Shown: positions 9,313-18,821, counted from the first letter of the stretch. The stretch is 64,000 nt of DNA from Motilimonas cestriensis (GCF_021295315.1 NZ_JAIMJA010000004.1:186001-250000), one strand, 5' to 3'. Notes: generated by a model not told the origin, from the sequence alone. Program-made: numbers and translations.

Positions 9313-9327
9313 ATGACGATTGGTCAT
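9313..9327. promoter_or_regulatory. TetR-type operator, copy 3 (upstream of tetR)
   Basis: ATGACGATTGGTCAT matches the operator motif seen before the RND gene at all but one arm position. It lies 105 bp upstream of the tetR start, suggesting autoregulation. Confidence 0.6.
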
Positions 9328-9373
9328 TAATCTAGTTTCATCTTATGTTGATGTCAATTATATTTTTCGAAAA

Positions 9374-9394
9374 AAAGCGGGCATTGCCCGCTTT
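9374..9394 (-). terminator. Terminator of the ammonium channel gene
   Basis: Ten-base complementary arms AAAGCGGGCA/TGCCCGCTTT; on the minus strand followed by a run of T residues, 33 bp after the amt stop. Confidence 0.9.
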
Positions 9395-9426
9395 GATAAA
9401 TAAATCACAGATAAATCCTAGCTCGA

Positions 9427-10635
9427 TTAATCGTCGCTAATTGATCCTATCTTATGAATGCTTAAATCGGCACCATGGTACTCAGCTTCTTGAGTCATGC
9501 GCAGGCCTACCGTTTTGGCGAGAATGCCGTATACGATAACACCACCAATCAGTGCGACAATTATGCCCGCTAAAGTGCCAATGACTTGTGACATCAGGCT
9601 CACTCCGCCCAGTCCGCCGAGCGCTTCACTGCCGAAAATGCCCGCAGCAATACCACCCCAAGCACCACATACCCCATGTAATGGCCATACACCTAGCACA
9701 TCATCGAGTTTCATGCGGTTTTGTAAGTAGGTAAACAGCACCACAAAAAGGCCCCCGGCGATGCCGCCTGTTAGCAATGCGCCAATAGGGTGCATTAAAT
9801 CTGAGCCAGCACAGACTGCTACTAGTCCTGCCAATGGACCATTATGAATAAAGCCGGGGTCATTTTTTCCGACCAGTAGTGACACTATGATGCCGCCAAC
9901 CATAGCCATCAATGAATTTACCGCAACCAGGCCGGAAATCCCGTACATAGTTTGCGCTGACATCACGTTAAAGCCAAACCAACCGACAGTTAAAATCCAA
10001 GCGCCTAAGGCAAGAAACGGAATATTAGAAGGCGCGAAAGCGACTAACTTGCCGTTTCGGTAACGGCCATTACGAATACCAAGAAAGTATACCGCCACTA
10101 AAGCTAACCAACCGCCGACGCCATGAACAACCACCGATCCAGCAAAGTCATGGAAACTTGCGCCAAAGCTTGTTTCTAGCCAAGCTTGAAAACCGTAATT
10201 ACCGTTCCAAATGATGCCTTCGAAGAAAGGATAAACAAACCCGACAATTAAACCTGATGCGGCGAGCATGGGATAGAATTTCGCGCGCTCGGCAATACCA
10301 CCAGAGATAATCGCTGGAATAGCCGCGGCGAAAGTAAGCAAAAAGAAGAATTTTACTAATTCATAGCCGTTCGCTGTGGTCAGTTCACTAGCTGGGGCTA
10401 AAAACGTCACATCGTAAGCTATCCAATAACCTATGAAGAAGTAAATCACGGCAGAAAAGCCAAAGTCGGCAATGATTTTTACTAATGCATTAACTTGGTT
10501 TTTCTGACGTACTGTGCCCACCTCTAAGAAGGCAAAGCCTGCGTGCATCGCCAGTACCATAATGGCACCAAGTAAAATAAATAAAGTGTTTGAGCTTTGC
10601 ACTAAGGTTTCTACTGCACTGTTGATGTTGTCCAC
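9427..10635 (-). CDS. amtB: Ammonium transporter (Amt family)
   Basis: Inner-membrane ammonium channel with 11 helices predicted. From the chosen start it is 402 residues; the pore twin histidines appear as H171 (SVVVHGVGG) and H320 (GVWPLHGVCGAWG). The longest frame adds 53 residues with no family match; I instead use GTG at 10635, which has GGGAGAG 5 nt upstream and gives the expected N-terminus (DNINSAVETLVQSSNTLF). Unlike E. coli amtB there is no glnK neighbour and no obvious signal peptide. No convincing sigma-54 promoter was seen upstream. Confidence 0.93.
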   Translation of the reverse strand: MDNINSAVETLVQSSNTLFILLGAIMVLAMHAGFAFLEVGTVRQKNQVNALVKIIADFGFSAVIYFFIGYWIAYDVTFLAPASELTTANGYELVKFFFLLTFAAAIPAIISGGIAERAKFYPMLAASGLIVGFVYPFFEGIIWNGNYGFQAWLETSFGASFHDFAGSVVVHGVGGWLALVAVYFLGIRNGRYRNGKLVAFAPSNIPFLALGAWILTVGWFGFNVMSAQTMYGISGLVAVNSLMAMVGGIIVSLLVGKNDPGFIHNGPLAGLVAVCAGSDLMHPIGALLTGGIAGGLFVVLFTYLQNRMKLDDVLGVWPLHGVCGAWGGIAAGIFGSEALGGLGGVSLMSQVIGTLAGIIVALIGGVIVYGILAKTVGLRMTQEAEYHGADLSIHKIGSISDD

Positions 10636-11067
10636 TGTCTCTCCCTTTGCTTCCTGCCAAAGACATATCCTATGGCAGTAATAAAGCGGTTGTGTCTCGA
10701 TATTAAAGTTTTTAGTTGTTATAAGGTTTCGATGGCTAGCTAGGCTGAGTACGTAAATGCCCGTGTGAGCTAAATCCTTGTCAGGGACCGTCATAGCAGG
10801 TTTTATGCCATAAATGTAAATAGTGGCTTTTTATGGTGCACCTGCTTTCCGGTGGGGCTTGGTTGTGGCGCGTTGGCGGGAATAAATAGCGGTTTTATGG
10901 CCTGTTTTACCCTATTTGTGAGCAGTATTGGTGCATAGTGTGGTGCGCTTGCTCTTTATTGGTGCTTTGAGGGATTAAAGTTTAACTAAAGGTTTTATTT
11001 TGGGCCGGGCTTTAGTCGAACATTTTCAGTATAATGCTGCGCTGACATTTTGATTTAGGCCTTCTAT
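10636..11067. other. Intergenic region between divergent amtB and murB
   Basis: About 430 bp without a supported gene. A TATAAT at 11030-11035 is a plausible -10 for murB, but no good -35 stands at the right distance. Two similar short blocks containing GGTTTTATG occur near 10799 and 10892; their meaning is unclear. Nothing else found. Confidence 0.5.
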
Positions 11068-12138
11068 ATGATCATTTCCCAGCAACAGTCATTGCTTGAT
11101 TTCAATTCTTTTTCTCTTGATGTGAAAGCGCATACCTTAGTGACGCTGGCGTCAGAAAGTGATTTAGCCGATTTTGTTTATCAACCAGATACCCCGTATT
11201 TCATTCTTGCCGGCGGCAGTAATTTACTCTTTTGTGAAGATTTTAATGGCGTGCTTATTAAGCCTGATTTCAAAGGTAAAGCGGTAGTAGATGAGGGGGA
11301 TGCTTGGCTGATTACTGTTGGTGCCGGTGAAAACTGGCATGACTTTGTCACTTGGTGCTTGGCTAATGGCTACCATGGTTTAGAAAACCTAGCGTTAATT
11401 CCAGGTTGTGTTGGTGCTACGCCCGTGCAAAACATTGGCGCCTATGGGGTTGAAGTAAAAGACTTCATTGACAGTGTTAAATCTTATCGCTTAGCAGATG
11501 GTGAATGGCAAACGCTATCACATCAAGCATGCCAATTTGCCTATCGTGACAGTGTGTTTAAACATCAGTATAAAAATACCCACCTTATCATTGAGGTTAC
11601 GTTTCGTTTACCTAAACAATGGCAACGAACCTTAAATTATGGGGATTTAAAACAGCTGCCGGAAACGGCGAGTGCACAACAAATTTACGATCTGGTGTGT
11701 CAAGTCAGAGCTGAAAAACTGCCTGATCCGAACACCTTAGGTAATGCTGGGAGTTTTTTTAAAAACCCAGAAGTCCCAGCTGCGCAAGCACAGGCGTTAG
11801 CGATTGCTTATCCAGAGTTACCGATCTACGAGACTGGTGACGAAAATATTAAAAAGCTCGCTGCTGGCTGGCTAATTGATCAATGTGGTCTAAAAGGGCG
11901 GCAGATAGGCGGTGCGCAGGTGCATCAGAAGCAGGCATTAGTATTAGTTAATCAAGGTGGAGCAACACCTAAAGATGTGGTTGAGCTGGCGTGGCTAGTC
12001 CGTAATCAGGTGGCAGAGCGGTTTGGTGTGTTGTTAGAGCATGAAGTGCGCTTTATTGCGGCGCAGGGTGAAACAACTCTTGATGACATGATGCTGCAAT
12101 TAGAGCGCAATGCATTAGCAGCTGAGCAAGACGCTTAA
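11068..12138 (+). CDS. murB: UDP-N-acetylenolpyruvoylglucosamine reductase
   Basis: FAD/NADPH enzyme that makes UDP-N-acetylmuramate in cytoplasmic peptidoglycan synthesis. The 356 residues compare with 342 in E. coli. FAD-binding features include 'ILAGGSNLLF' near residue 50 and 'LENLALIPGCVGATPVQNIGAYGVE' region; the proton-donor serine lies in 'GNAGSFFKNP'. The enterobacterial-type order murB-birA is kept, with birA starting 29 bp downstream. The ribosome binding site is weak (TTTAGG). Confidence 0.97.
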   Translation: MIISQQQSLLDFNSFSLDVKAHTLVTLASESDLADFVYQPDTPYFILAGGSNLLFCEDFNGVLIKPDFKGKAVVDEGDAWLITVGAGENWHDFVTWCLANGYHGLENLALIPGCVGATPVQNIGAYGVEVKDFIDSVKSYRLADGEWQTLSHQACQFAYRDSVFKHQYKNTHLIIEVTFRLPKQWQRTLNYGDLKQLPETASAQQIYDLVCQVRAEKLPDPNTLGNAGSFFKNPEVPAAQAQALAIAYPELPIYETGDENIKKLAAGWLIDQCGLKGRQIGGAQVHQKQALVLVNQGGATPKDVVELAWLVRNQVAERFGVLLEHEVRFIAAQGETTLDDMMLQLERNALAAEQDA

Positions 12139-12167
12139 ATTCTGAAATTATATAAGGTGGCGCTGAG

Positions 12168-13136
12168 ATGACAGCCAAGAAGAATATTAATCTATTGATT
12201 CAATTATTAGCGGATGGACAGTTCTATTCTGGCGAATGGTTGGGGCAGCAGCTCGGCGTTACTCGTACTTCAATCAGTAATTATATCAAGCAAGCTGAAG
12301 CGCTAGGGCTGGATATTCACAGTGTAAAAGGTAAAGGCTATAAGTTGGTTGCGCCAATTGAGTTATTAGATGAAGCCTTGATCCGTTCTTTGTCGGAGCA
12401 AAAAGCGGTAGATGTTTTTCCGGTGCTTGATTCCACCAATCAATACTTATTAGACCGGTTAGATCAGCTAACACCCGGCGCAACCTGTATGGCGGAATGC
12501 CAAACCGCGGGACGCGGTCGACGCGGGCGGCAATGGGTGTCACCGTTTGGCTCGCATTTATATTTGTCCATGTACTGGCAGCTTGAAGCGGGCATGGGTG
12601 CGGCGATGGGGCTGAGTCTGGTGACAGGCATTGCCACGGTTAACGCACTTGAGTCCTTAGGTGTGGATGGCGTGCAACTTAAGTGGCCCAATGATATCTA
12701 TGTCGAAGGTAAAAAGTTGGCAGGTATTTTAGTTGAAATGTCAGCTCAAGCTGCAGGCCCTTGCCAACTGGTGATCGGGCTTGGCCTAAATGTGAAGATG
12801 CCAGCAGCGGCGGCAGAAGGAATTGATCAGCCATGGACTGACTTAGAACAGATGGGGGCGAGCGGGATCGGTCGCAACCAACTGGCTGCAAGGCTGATTA
12901 TGGCATTCGCGCAAAGTTTGTCATTGTATGAGCAAGCGGGACTGGAGCCTTTCTTGACGCGTTGGCAAGCCCTTGATGCGTTTATTAATCAGCCTGTTAA
13001 TTTAATTATCGGGCCGAAAACTATTTCAGGTATTGCACGAGGTATTGATGCGCAAGGTGCTTTGTTAGTCGAGCAGCACGGGGTGATCAAGCCTTTTATC
13101 GGTGGCGAAATTTCTTTACGACTCGCTCAGGCCTGA
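12168..13136 (+). CDS. birA: Biotin--protein ligase / biotin operon repressor
   Basis: Bifunctional protein of 322 residues. The N-terminal winged helix (about 1-65, 'GEWLGQQLGVTRTSISNYIKQ') would bind the bio operator. The central catalytic domain has the biotinyl-AMP loop GRGRRGRQW near residue 115 and 'KWPNDIYVEGKKLAGIL'. A C-terminal SH3-like domain completes the family plan. It biotinylates the acetyl-CoA carboxylase carrier protein and represses biotin genes. It lies directly upstream of a tRNA cluster, as in E. coli. Confidence 0.97.
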   Translation: MTAKKNINLLIQLLADGQFYSGEWLGQQLGVTRTSISNYIKQAEALGLDIHSVKGKGYKLVAPIELLDEALIRSLSEQKAVDVFPVLDSTNQYLLDRLDQLTPGATCMAECQTAGRGRRGRQWVSPFGSHLYLSMYWQLEAGMGAAMGLSLVTGIATVNALESLGVDGVQLKWPNDIYVEGKKLAGILVEMSAQAAGPCQLVIGLGLNVKMPAAAAEGIDQPWTDLEQMGASGIGRNQLAARLIMAFAQSLSLYEQAGLEPFLTRWQALDAFINQPVNLIIGPKTISGIARGIDAQGALLVEQHGVIKPFIGGEISLRLAQA

Positions 13137-13248
13137 TGCAGATTTGTTTAAATGCCTGTTTTTCGTACCGTATGAGAGGGCTTTTGGTCGATTTTGTATG
13201 AAGTTTGCCCACTCAGTCGATTTATCTTATTTTTTTATCCTTTTACTG

Positions 13249-13277
13249 TTGCAACCGCGAAAACTATTACTTAGAAT
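13249..13277 (+). promoter_or_regulatory. Promoter of the tRNA-tuf operon
   Basis: TTGCAA (13249-13254), 17-bp spacer, TAGAAT (13272-13277), followed by a GC-rich discriminator (GCGCGTC) typical of stringently controlled stable-RNA promoters. Confidence 0.8.
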
Positions 13278-13294
13278 GCGCGTCACTTAAATGA

Positions 13295-13371
<77 letters not shown>

Positions 13372-13389
13372 TTTAATCATTTAAGTACT

Positions 13390-13473
13390 GGGGGGGTTCC
13401 CGAGTGGCCAAAGGGAGCAGATTGTAAATCTGCCGCGAAAGCTTCGATGGTTCGAATCCGTCCCCCCCCACCA
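13390..13473 (+). tRNA. tRNA-Tyr (GTA)
   Basis: Class II tRNA of 84 nt with a long variable arm and encoded CCA. Anticodon loop TTGTAAA gives GTA. The acceptor stem is an uninterrupted run of seven G paired with seven C. Confidence 0.97.
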
Positions 13474-13516
13474 TCTAAGTTTTAAAGTGGTCTTAAATGA
13501 CAACTAGAAACATGAT

Positions 13517-13591
<75 letters not shown>

Positions 13592-13600
13592 ATACAAAAT

Positions 13601-13676
13601 GCTGATATGGCTCAGTTGGTAGAGCGCACCCTTGGTAAGGGTGAGGTCGGCAGTTCGAATCTGCCTATCAGCACCA
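13601..13676 (+). tRNA. tRNA-Thr (GGT)
   Basis: 76-nt cloverleaf with encoded CCA; anticodon stem CACCC/GGGTG with loop TTGGTAA gives GGT. Last tRNA before tuf. Confidence 0.98.
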
Positions 13677-13751
13677 TTTCTAGTCGCTTTAATCCAAAAA
13701 AATTAATCATAGTGTGAAATCTTTCACCGTATTTGTCTCTGAGGGGCGAAC

Positions 13752-14936
13752 ATGTCTAAAGCAAAATTTGAACGTAATAAGCCTCACGTAAACGTGGGCA
13801 CCATTGGTCACGTTGACCATGGTAAAACAACTCTAACCGCTGCTATTTCATCGGTTCTTACCAAAGCTTACGGTGGTGAAACTAAAGATTTCGCATCTAT
13901 CGATAATGCACCTGAAGAGCGTGAGCGCGGTATTACAATCAATACTTCTCACATCGAGTACGACACACCGACTCGTCACTACGCACACGTAGACTGTCCT
14001 GGACACGCCGATTATGTTAAAAACATGATCACTGGTGCTGCTCAAATGGACGGCGCTATCCTAGTAGTAGCTGCGACTGATGGCCCAATGCCACAAACGC
14101 GTGAGCACATCCTACTTTCTCGTCAAGTTGGTGTTCCATACATCATCGTATTCATGAACAAATGTGACATGGTTGACGACGAAGAGCTACTAGAGCTAGT
14201 AGAAATGGAAGTTCGTGAACTGCTATCTGAGTACGATTTCCCAGGTGATGACCTACCGTTAATCCAAGGTTCAGCGCTTAAAGCACTTGAAGGCGACGAA
14301 GCATGGGAAGCGAAAGTACTTGAGCTTGCAGAAGCACTAGACACTTACATCCCAGAGCCAGAGCGTGAAATCGACAAGCCATTCATCATGCCTATCGAAG
14401 ACGTATTCTCTATCCAAGGCCGTGGTACAGTAGTAACTGGTCGTATCGAAGCGGGTATCGTTCGCGTACAAGACGAAGTAGAAATCGTTGGTATCAAAGA
14501 TACTACTAAGACGACTTGTACGGGTGTTGAAATGTTCCGTAAGCTGCTTGACGAAGGTCGTGCAGGTGAGAACTGTGGTATCCTTCTACGTGGTACTAAG
14601 CGTGAAGACGTTGAACGTGGTCAAGTACTAGCTAAGCCTGGTTCAATCACACCACACACTAAGTTCGAATCAGAAGTATACGTACTAAGCAAAGATGAAG
14701 GTGGCCGTCATACTCCATTCTTCAAAGGTTACCGTCCACAGTTCTACTTCCGTACAACTGACATCACTGGTGCTGTAGAGCTTCCAGAAGGTGTAGAAAT
14801 GGTAATGCCTGGTGACAACCTTAAATTCGTTGTAGAGCTAATCGCTCCAGTAGCAATGGATGAAGGTCTACGTTTCGCTATCCGTGAAGGTGGCCGTACA
14901 GTAGGTGCTGGTGTAGTATCTTCAATCATCGAATAA
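13752..14936 (+). CDS. tufB: Elongation factor Tu, copy 1
   Basis: GTPase of 394 residues that delivers aminoacyl-tRNA to the ribosome. G motifs: GHVDHGKT near residue 19, DCPGHADY near 81, NKCDMVD near 136. It starts with ATG after GAGGGG. It is cotranscribed with the four tRNAs upstream, as tufB is in E. coli. The protein differs from the second copy (33307-34491) by one residue: KDTTKTT here, KETTKTT there. Near-identity extends through the terminator. Confidence 0.99.
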   Translation: MSKAKFERNKPHVNVGTIGHVDHGKTTLTAAISSVLTKAYGGETKDFASIDNAPEERERGITINTSHIEYDTPTRHYAHVDCPGHADYVKNMITGAAQMDGAILVVAATDGPMPQTREHILLSRQVGVPYIIVFMNKCDMVDDEELLELVEMEVRELLSEYDFPGDDLPLIQGSALKALEGDEAWEAKVLELAEALDTYIPEPEREIDKPFIMPIEDVFSIQGRGTVVTGRIEAGIVRVQDEVEIVGIKDTTKTTCTGVEMFRKLLDEGRAGENCGILLRGTKREDVERGQVLAKPGSITPHTKFESEVYVLSKDEGGRHTPFFKGYRPQFYFRTTDITGAVELPEGVEMVMPGDNLKFVVELIAPVAMDEGLRFAIREGGRTVGAGVVSSIIE

Positions 14937-14960
14937 TATCGATTGATTAAGAACACTCTG

Positions 14961-14986
14961 AAAAGGTCGCTTTGGCGGCCTTTTGT
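14961..14986 (+). terminator. Terminator of tuf copy 1
   Basis: Stem AAAAGGTCGC/GCGGCCTTTT with TTTG loop (one wobble pair). T run is short. The same hairpin follows the second tuf gene. Confidence 0.8.
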
Positions 14987-15064
14987 GGTAGCTAAGGTAT
15001 GAGAAATTACCCCAGCACTAAAAACTTAATCGACAGTAATGCGTCCTTTGACAAGATTATTCAG

Positions 15065-15093
15065 GTTACATTTTAGTGAAAAAACCCTATAAT
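15065..15093 (+). promoter_or_regulatory. Promoter of tRNA-Trp (and secE-nusG)
   Basis: GTTACA (15065-15070), 17-bp spacer, perfect TATAAT (15088-15093), then a G/C discriminator (AGGGCC) 14 bp before the tRNA. Confidence 0.72.
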
Positions 15094-15107
15094 AGGGCCA
15101 ATTTTGA

Positions 15108-15183
15108 AGGGGTGTAGTTCCAACGGCAGAACGTCGGATTCCAAATCCGAATGTTGGGAGTTCGAATCTCTCCACCCCTGCCA
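15108..15183 (+). tRNA. tRNA-Trp (CCA)
   Basis: 76-nt cloverleaf with encoded CCA; acceptor AGGGGTG/CACCCCT; anticodon loop TTCCAAA gives CCA. Located between tuf and secE, a position also seen in vibrios and shewanellas. Confidence 0.97.
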
Positions 15184-15298
15184 AATTTGATCTCAGCAGA
15201 TCAACAACGTTACCTGAATATTGCGCAATGAGCGTATAGCAGGTCAGATAACCTCGCCTCGCGGGGCTTTTGCATTTACGAAAAGTGGATTTGGTTGT

Positions 15299-15682
15299 AT
15301 GACAACGAGCAATGAAAGTACCAGCAGTTCAATGGATGGTCTAAAGTGGTTTACAGTAGCATTACTTTTAGTTGGTGCAGTAGTAGGCAACTATTTTGCC
15401 GGTGAGGCTGACGCTCACTTTCTGGCACGATTAATCGGTGTGATCTTTTTAGTTATTGCCGCATTCGGTGTTGCTGCCGTAACGACAAAAGGTAAAACCT
15501 TTATTAGTTTTGCTAAAGAAGCGCAAATTGAAGTGCGAAAAGTGGTATGGCCAACGCGTCAAGAAGCCACACAAACAACGTTTATCGTATTAGCCGTTTC
15601 TGCTATCGCAGCGCTTATTCTGTGGGGTCTAGACGGCATTTTAGTACGTTTAGTGGCATTCATTACTGGAGTTAGTCTTTAA
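15299..15682 (+). CDS. secE: Preprotein translocase subunit SecE
   Basis: Inner-membrane subunit of the SecYEG channel, 127 residues from the chosen ATG. Three hydrophobic helices are visible; the conserved cytoplasmic amphipathic segment '[24 protein letters not shown]' precedes the essential third helix, as in the three-helix E. coli protein. The frame extends upstream to a TTG at 15221 but that stretch overlaps nothing conserved and ATG 15299 gives the family length. nusG starts 2 bp after the stop. Confidence 0.95.
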   Translation: MTTSNESTSSSMDGLKWFTVALLLVGAVVGNYFAGEADAHFLARLIGVIFLVIAAFGVAAVTTKGKTFISFAKEAQIEVRKVVWPTRQEATQTTFIVLAVSAIAALILWGLDGILVRLVAFITGVSL

Positions 15683-15684
15683 CT

Positions 15685-16236
15685 ATGACTGAGATTGCAG
15701 AGCAAAAAATGAGATGGTATGTGGTGCAAGCTTTTTCTGGCTATGAAGCACGTGTAACCAAAACGCTCAACGAATACATTAAAATGCATGAAATGGAAGA
15801 TTTCTTTGAAGAGGTACTGGTACCAACCGAAGAAGTCGTTGAAATGCGCGCGGGTCAAAAACGTAAAAGCGAGCGCAAGTTCTTCCCAGGTTATGTATTG
15901 GTTAAGATGGTAATGAACGATGAAACTTGGCACTTAGTGCGCAGCATTCCTCGTGTCATGGGCTTTATCGGTGGTACCACTGAGCGTCCAGCGCCTATTT
16001 CGCAAAAAGAAGCAGATGCTATTTTAAATCGCTTGCAAGATGCGATTGATAAGCCAAGACCTAAAACGCTATTTGAACCAGGTGAAGTGGTTCGCGTTAC
16101 TGATGGTCCATTTGCTGATTTTAACGGTGTGGTTGAAGAAGTCGATTACGACAAAAGCCGCGTGAAAGTGTCGGTACTTATCTTCGGTCGTTCAACACCG
16201 GTTGATTTAGAATTTGGTCAGATTGAGAAATCATAA
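15685..16236 (+). CDS. nusG: Transcription termination/antitermination protein NusG
   Basis: 183-residue elongation factor that binds the RNA polymerase clamp and links it to Rho or ribosomal S10. The NGN domain starts '[13 protein letters not shown]' near residue 10 and includes '[11 protein letters not shown]'; the C-terminal KOW domain carries '[25 protein letters not shown]'. Cotranscribed with secE and followed by a terminator that separates it from the L11 operon. Confidence 0.98.
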   Translation: MTEIAEQKMRWYVVQAFSGYEARVTKTLNEYIKMHEMEDFFEEVLVPTEEVVEMRAGQKRKSERKFFPGYVLVKMVMNDETWHLVRSIPRVMGFIGGTTERPAPISQKEADAILNRLQDAIDKPRPKTLFEPGEVVRVTDGPFADFNGVVEEVDYDKSRVKVSVLIFGRSTPVDLEFGQIEKS

Positions 16237-16249
16237 AAATTATTTTTGA

Positions 16250-16280
16250 AAAAAGCCCCTTAAAACAGGGGCTTTTTTTT
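16250..16280 (+). terminator. Terminator of secE-nusG
   Basis: Stem AAAAGCCCCT/AGGGGCTTTT with a 6-nt loop and an eight-T tail, just after nusG. Confidence 0.92.
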
Positions 16281-16334
16281 ATCTGTAATAAATTGAGTGC
16301 GATTAAAAATAGTGCAGTTGAAATGCTAATTTGT

Positions 16335-16363
16335 TTGTAATTGCTCCCTTTTTAACCTAGAAT
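16335..16363 (+). promoter_or_regulatory. Promoter of the L11 operon
   Basis: TTGTAA (16335-16340), 17-bp spacer, TAGAAT (16358-16363), GC-rich discriminator. About 120 nt of leader follow before rplK; in E. coli this leader holds the L1 translational operator, which I infer but did not fold here. Confidence 0.7.
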
Positions 16364-16493
16364 ACGCGCTCTTTTATATCTGACGTTGATTGAACGTGAG
16401 ATGAAGCAGCAAGTAATCAATGTTTATTTGCTTTTACACTAGGGAAGCGAGTGATTCTTCACTGGCGTTATACCCACCCACGAGGTATTTAAA

Positions 16494-16922
16494 ATGGCTA
16501 AAAAAGTCACGGCTTATATCAAGCTACAAGTAGCAGCTGGCGCTGCTAACCCAAGTCCCCCAGTTGGTCCTGCGCTAGGTCAACACGGTGTTAACATCAT
16601 GGAATTCTGTAAAGCGTTTAACGCGAAAACAGATTCTCTTGAGAAAGGTGCTCCAGTACCAGTAGTTATCACTGTATACGCTGATCGTTCTTTCACTTTT
16701 GAAACTAAGACTCCACCTGCATCTTTCTTACTTAAGAAAGCGGCTGGCATCAAGTCTGGTTCAGCAGTACCAAACAAGACTAAAGTGGGCACAGTAACAC
16801 AAGCTCAACTTGAAGAGATCGCAAAAACTAAAGAAGCAGACCTTACAGGTGCTGATTTAGAAGCGATGGTTCGTTGTATCGCTGGATCTGCCCGTTCTAT
16901 GGGCTTGGTAGTAGAGGGCTAA
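16494..16922 (+). CDS. rplK: 50S ribosomal protein L11
   Basis: 142 residues, the usual length. It binds the GTPase-associated region of 23S rRNA and is needed for RelA activation. N-terminal '[25 protein letters not shown]' region with the conserved Pro-rich switch, and C-terminal RNA-binding domain ending '[12 protein letters not shown]'. rplA follows after 3 bp, the two forming the L1-regulated operon. Confidence 0.99.
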   Translation: MAKKVTAYIKLQVAAGAANPSPPVGPALGQHGVNIMEFCKAFNAKTDSLEKGAPVPVVITVYADRSFTFETKTPPASFLLKKAAGIKSGSAVPNKTKVGTVTQAQLEEIAKTKEADLTGADLEAMVRCIAGSARSMGLVVEG

Positions 16923-16925
16923 AAA

Positions 16926-17630
16926 ATGGCTAAAGTATCTAAGCGCATGCGCGCAATCAAAGAAAAAGTTGACGGTACTAAAGAGTACAGCATCAACGAA
17001 GCTATTGCTCTACTTCAAGAATTAGCGACAGCTAAATTCGTAGAAAGTGTAGATGCTTCTGTAAACCTAGGCATCGATGCACGTAAATCTGACCAAAACG
17101 TACGTGGCGCAACTGTGCTACCACACGGTACTGGTCGTGAAGTACGTGTTGCGGTATTTACCCAAGGTGCTAACGCTGAAGCGGCTCTAGCTGCAGGCGC
17201 TGACATCGTAGGTATGGATGACCTAGCGGCACAAGTTAAAGCTGGCGAAATGAACTTCGACGTAGTAATTGCTTCTCCTGATGCAATGCGCGTTGTTGGT
17301 CAACTTGGCCAAATCTTAGGTCCACGTGGCCTAATGCCTAACCCTAAAGTTGGTACAGTAACACCTGACGTTGCAACAGCAGTTAAAAATGCTAAAGCAG
17401 GTCAAGTTCGTTACCGTAACGACAAAAATGGTATCATCCATACTACCATTGGTAAGGCAACATTCTCTGGCGATCAAATCAAAGAGAACCTTGAGTCACT
17501 AATCATTGCACTTAAGAAAGCGAAGCCTTCTTCTGCAAAAGGTCAGTTCATCAAGAAAGTAACAATTTCTACTACTATGGGCGCAGGTGTTGCTGTAGAC
17601 CAAGCAACGCTAGTAACCGTAGTAGCATAA
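16926..17630 (+). CDS. rplA: 50S ribosomal protein L1
   Basis: 234 residues, the same as E. coli. It forms the mobile L1 stalk that releases deacylated tRNA and represses its own operon by binding the rplK leader. The signature '[19 protein letters not shown]' lies near residue 133. The stop codon directly abuts the -35 box of the rplJ promoter. Confidence 0.99.
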   Translation: MAKVSKRMRAIKEKVDGTKEYSINEAIALLQELATAKFVESVDASVNLGIDARKSDQNVRGATVLPHGTGREVRVAVFTQGANAEAALAAGADIVGMDDLAAQVKAGEMNFDVVIASPDAMRVVGQLGQILGPRGLMPNPKVGTVTPDVATAVKNAKAGQVRYRNDKNGIIHTTIGKATFSGDQIKENLESLIIALKKAKPSSAKGQFIKKVTISTTMGAGVAVDQATLVTVVA

Positions 17631-17658
17631 TTGACAAGGCGTGAAATTGTTGTATAAT
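17631..17658 (+). promoter_or_regulatory. Promoter of rplJL-rpoBC
   Basis: Consensus TTGACA (17631-17636), 16-bp spacer and consensus TATAAT (17653-17658), starting at the base after the rplA stop. Corresponds in position to the E. coli L10 promoter. Confidence 0.88.
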
Positions 17659-17864
17659 TTTGCGCCTTGATTTGGAAAGGGCCATTGGTCCCCTCCAAGA
17701 CCGTTGGCGTGAGCCTCGATAAGCGCACTTAATATCCAACGTAGATGGTACCGGACCCCAGATAGAATTATTCTGCTGGTTCCGTTTGCCGTATTAGTCC
17801 CTCTAACTTGTTAGGGGGTATTTTTCCAGACATTAGTCTGGTATGGAATCCAGGAGTAAAGCCA
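17659..17864 (+). ncRNA. L10 leader (translational operator)
   Basis: About 200 nt of structured untranslated leader before rplJ, with several local complementary segments, for example CCAGACATTAGTCTGG at 17826-17841. In gammaproteobacteria the L10-(L12)4 complex binds this leader to repress rplJ translation (Rfam L10 leader family). Assignment rests on position and the hairpins, not on a covariance search. Confidence 0.75.
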
Positions 17865-18368
17865 ATGGCAATCAGACTCGACGACAAAAAAGCAATTGTT
17901 GCTGAAGTCAACGAAGCTGCCCAGGCTGCCCTATCTGCTGTAGTTGCTGATTCACGTGGCGTTACAGTAGGTGCAATGAACAGTTTACGCGCTAAAGCTC
18001 GTGAAGCTGGTGTTACATTACGTGTAGTACGTAACACACTAGCTCGTCGCGCTGTTGAAGGTACCTCTTTTGAGTGTCTTCAAACCGTGTTTTCTGGTCC
18101 TACTCTTATTGCTTTTTCTCTTGAGCACCCAGGTGCTGCAGCGCGTCTTCTAAAAGACTTCGCTAAAGAAGAAAAGAAATTTGAAGTAAAAGGGTTAGCC
18201 TACGAGGGAGAATTAATCCCTGCAGAGCAAATTGACCGCTTAGCGAAGCTACCAACTTACGACGAAGCAATTGCGCAGCTAATGATGACGATGAAAGAAG
18301 CGTCTGCTGGCAAGCTTGTACGTACACTGGCTGCACTTCGCGACCAAAAAGAGCAAGAAGCAGCTTAA
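17865..18368 (+). CDS. rplJ: 50S ribosomal protein L10
   Basis: 167 residues from ATG 17865, which has CAGGAG 9 nt upstream; the longer frame from 17808 lies in the leader and is not used. L10 forms the base of the L7/L12 stalk: its N-terminal globular domain ('[19 protein letters not shown]') binds 23S rRNA and its C-terminal helix binds L12 dimers. rplL follows 48 bp downstream. Confidence 0.98.
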   Translation: MAIRLDDKKAIVAEVNEAAQAALSAVVADSRGVTVGAMNSLRAKAREAGVTLRVVRNTLARRAVEGTSFECLQTVFSGPTLIAFSLEHPGAAARLLKDFAKEEKKFEVKGLAYEGELIPAEQIDRLAKLPTYDEAIAQLMMTMKEASAGKLVRTLAALRDQKEQEAA

Positions 18369-18416
18369 TAAGTTTGCTTATTTTTAAAAATTTCATAAAT
18401 TTAGGAAATTTGAGTC

Positions 18417-18785
18417 ATGTCTATTACTAAAGACCAAATCTTAGAAGCTGTTGCAGCAATGACTGTAATGGAAGTTGTTGAACTAGTTGAAGCAATGGAA
18501 GAGAAATTCGGCGTATCTGCTGCAGCTGCAGTAGTATCTGGCGGCGGCGACGCTGGCGCAGCTGTTGAAGAGCAAACAGAATTCACAGTAATTCTTAAGT
18601 CTGCTGGCGCTAACAAAGTTGCAGCTATCAAAGCTGTACGTGGCGCAACAGGTCTAGGCCTTAAAGAAGCTAAAGCAGTAGTTGATGCAGCTCCTGCTCC
18701 AGTTAAAGAAGGCGTTGATAAAGCTGAAGCTGAAGCGCTTAAAGCTGCTCTAGAAGAAGCTGGTGCTGAAGTTGAACTTAAGTAA
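18417..18785 (+). CDS. rplL: 50S ribosomal protein L7/L12
   Basis: 122 residues with the three family parts: N-terminal dimerisation helices, an Ala/Gly-rich hinge (near residues 35-50) and the C-terminal factor-binding domain ('[22 protein letters not shown]'). Present as multiple dimers on L10 and stimulates the GTPases EF-Tu and EF-G. Codon use is strongly biased, as expected for a very highly expressed gene. Confidence 0.99.
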   Translation: MSITKDQILEAVAAMTVMEVVELVEAMEEKFGVSAAAAVVSGGGDAGAAVEEQTEFTVILKSAGANKVAAIKAVRGATGLGLKEAKAVVDAAPAPVKEGVDKAEAEALKAALEEAGAEVELK

Positions 18786-18800
18786 TCTATCATTAGATTA

Positions 18801-18820
18801 CTAGTCGATTAGTCGACTAG
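18801..18820 (+). promoter_or_regulatory. Inverted repeat between rplL and rpoB
   Basis: CTAGTCG and CGACTAG separated by 6 nt, directly before the attenuator hairpin. In E. coli this interval is an RNase III processing site; the same role here is inferred. Confidence 0.45.
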
Positions 18821-18821
18821 A

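Noticed and set aside
10636..10794. N-terminal extension of the ammonium transporter frame
   Set aside because: No conserved sequence; a GTG with a strong ribosome binding site at 10635 gives the expected Amt N-terminus.
13102..13290. Open frame between birA and the tRNA cluster
   Set aside because: Overlaps the birA end and contains the tRNA promoter; low-complexity hydrophobic translation with no ribosome binding site.
15048..15053. TTGACA upstream of tRNA-Trp as a -35 box
   Set aside because: It is 34 bp from the TATAAT; GTTACA at 15065 has the correct 17-bp spacing.
15221..15298. Extended SecE start at TTG 15221
   Set aside because: Adds 26 residues unlike SecE; ATG 15299 gives the normal length.
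17808..17864. Extended L10 start
   Set aside because: Falls in the structured leader; the ATG at 17865 has a good ribosome binding site and matches L10.
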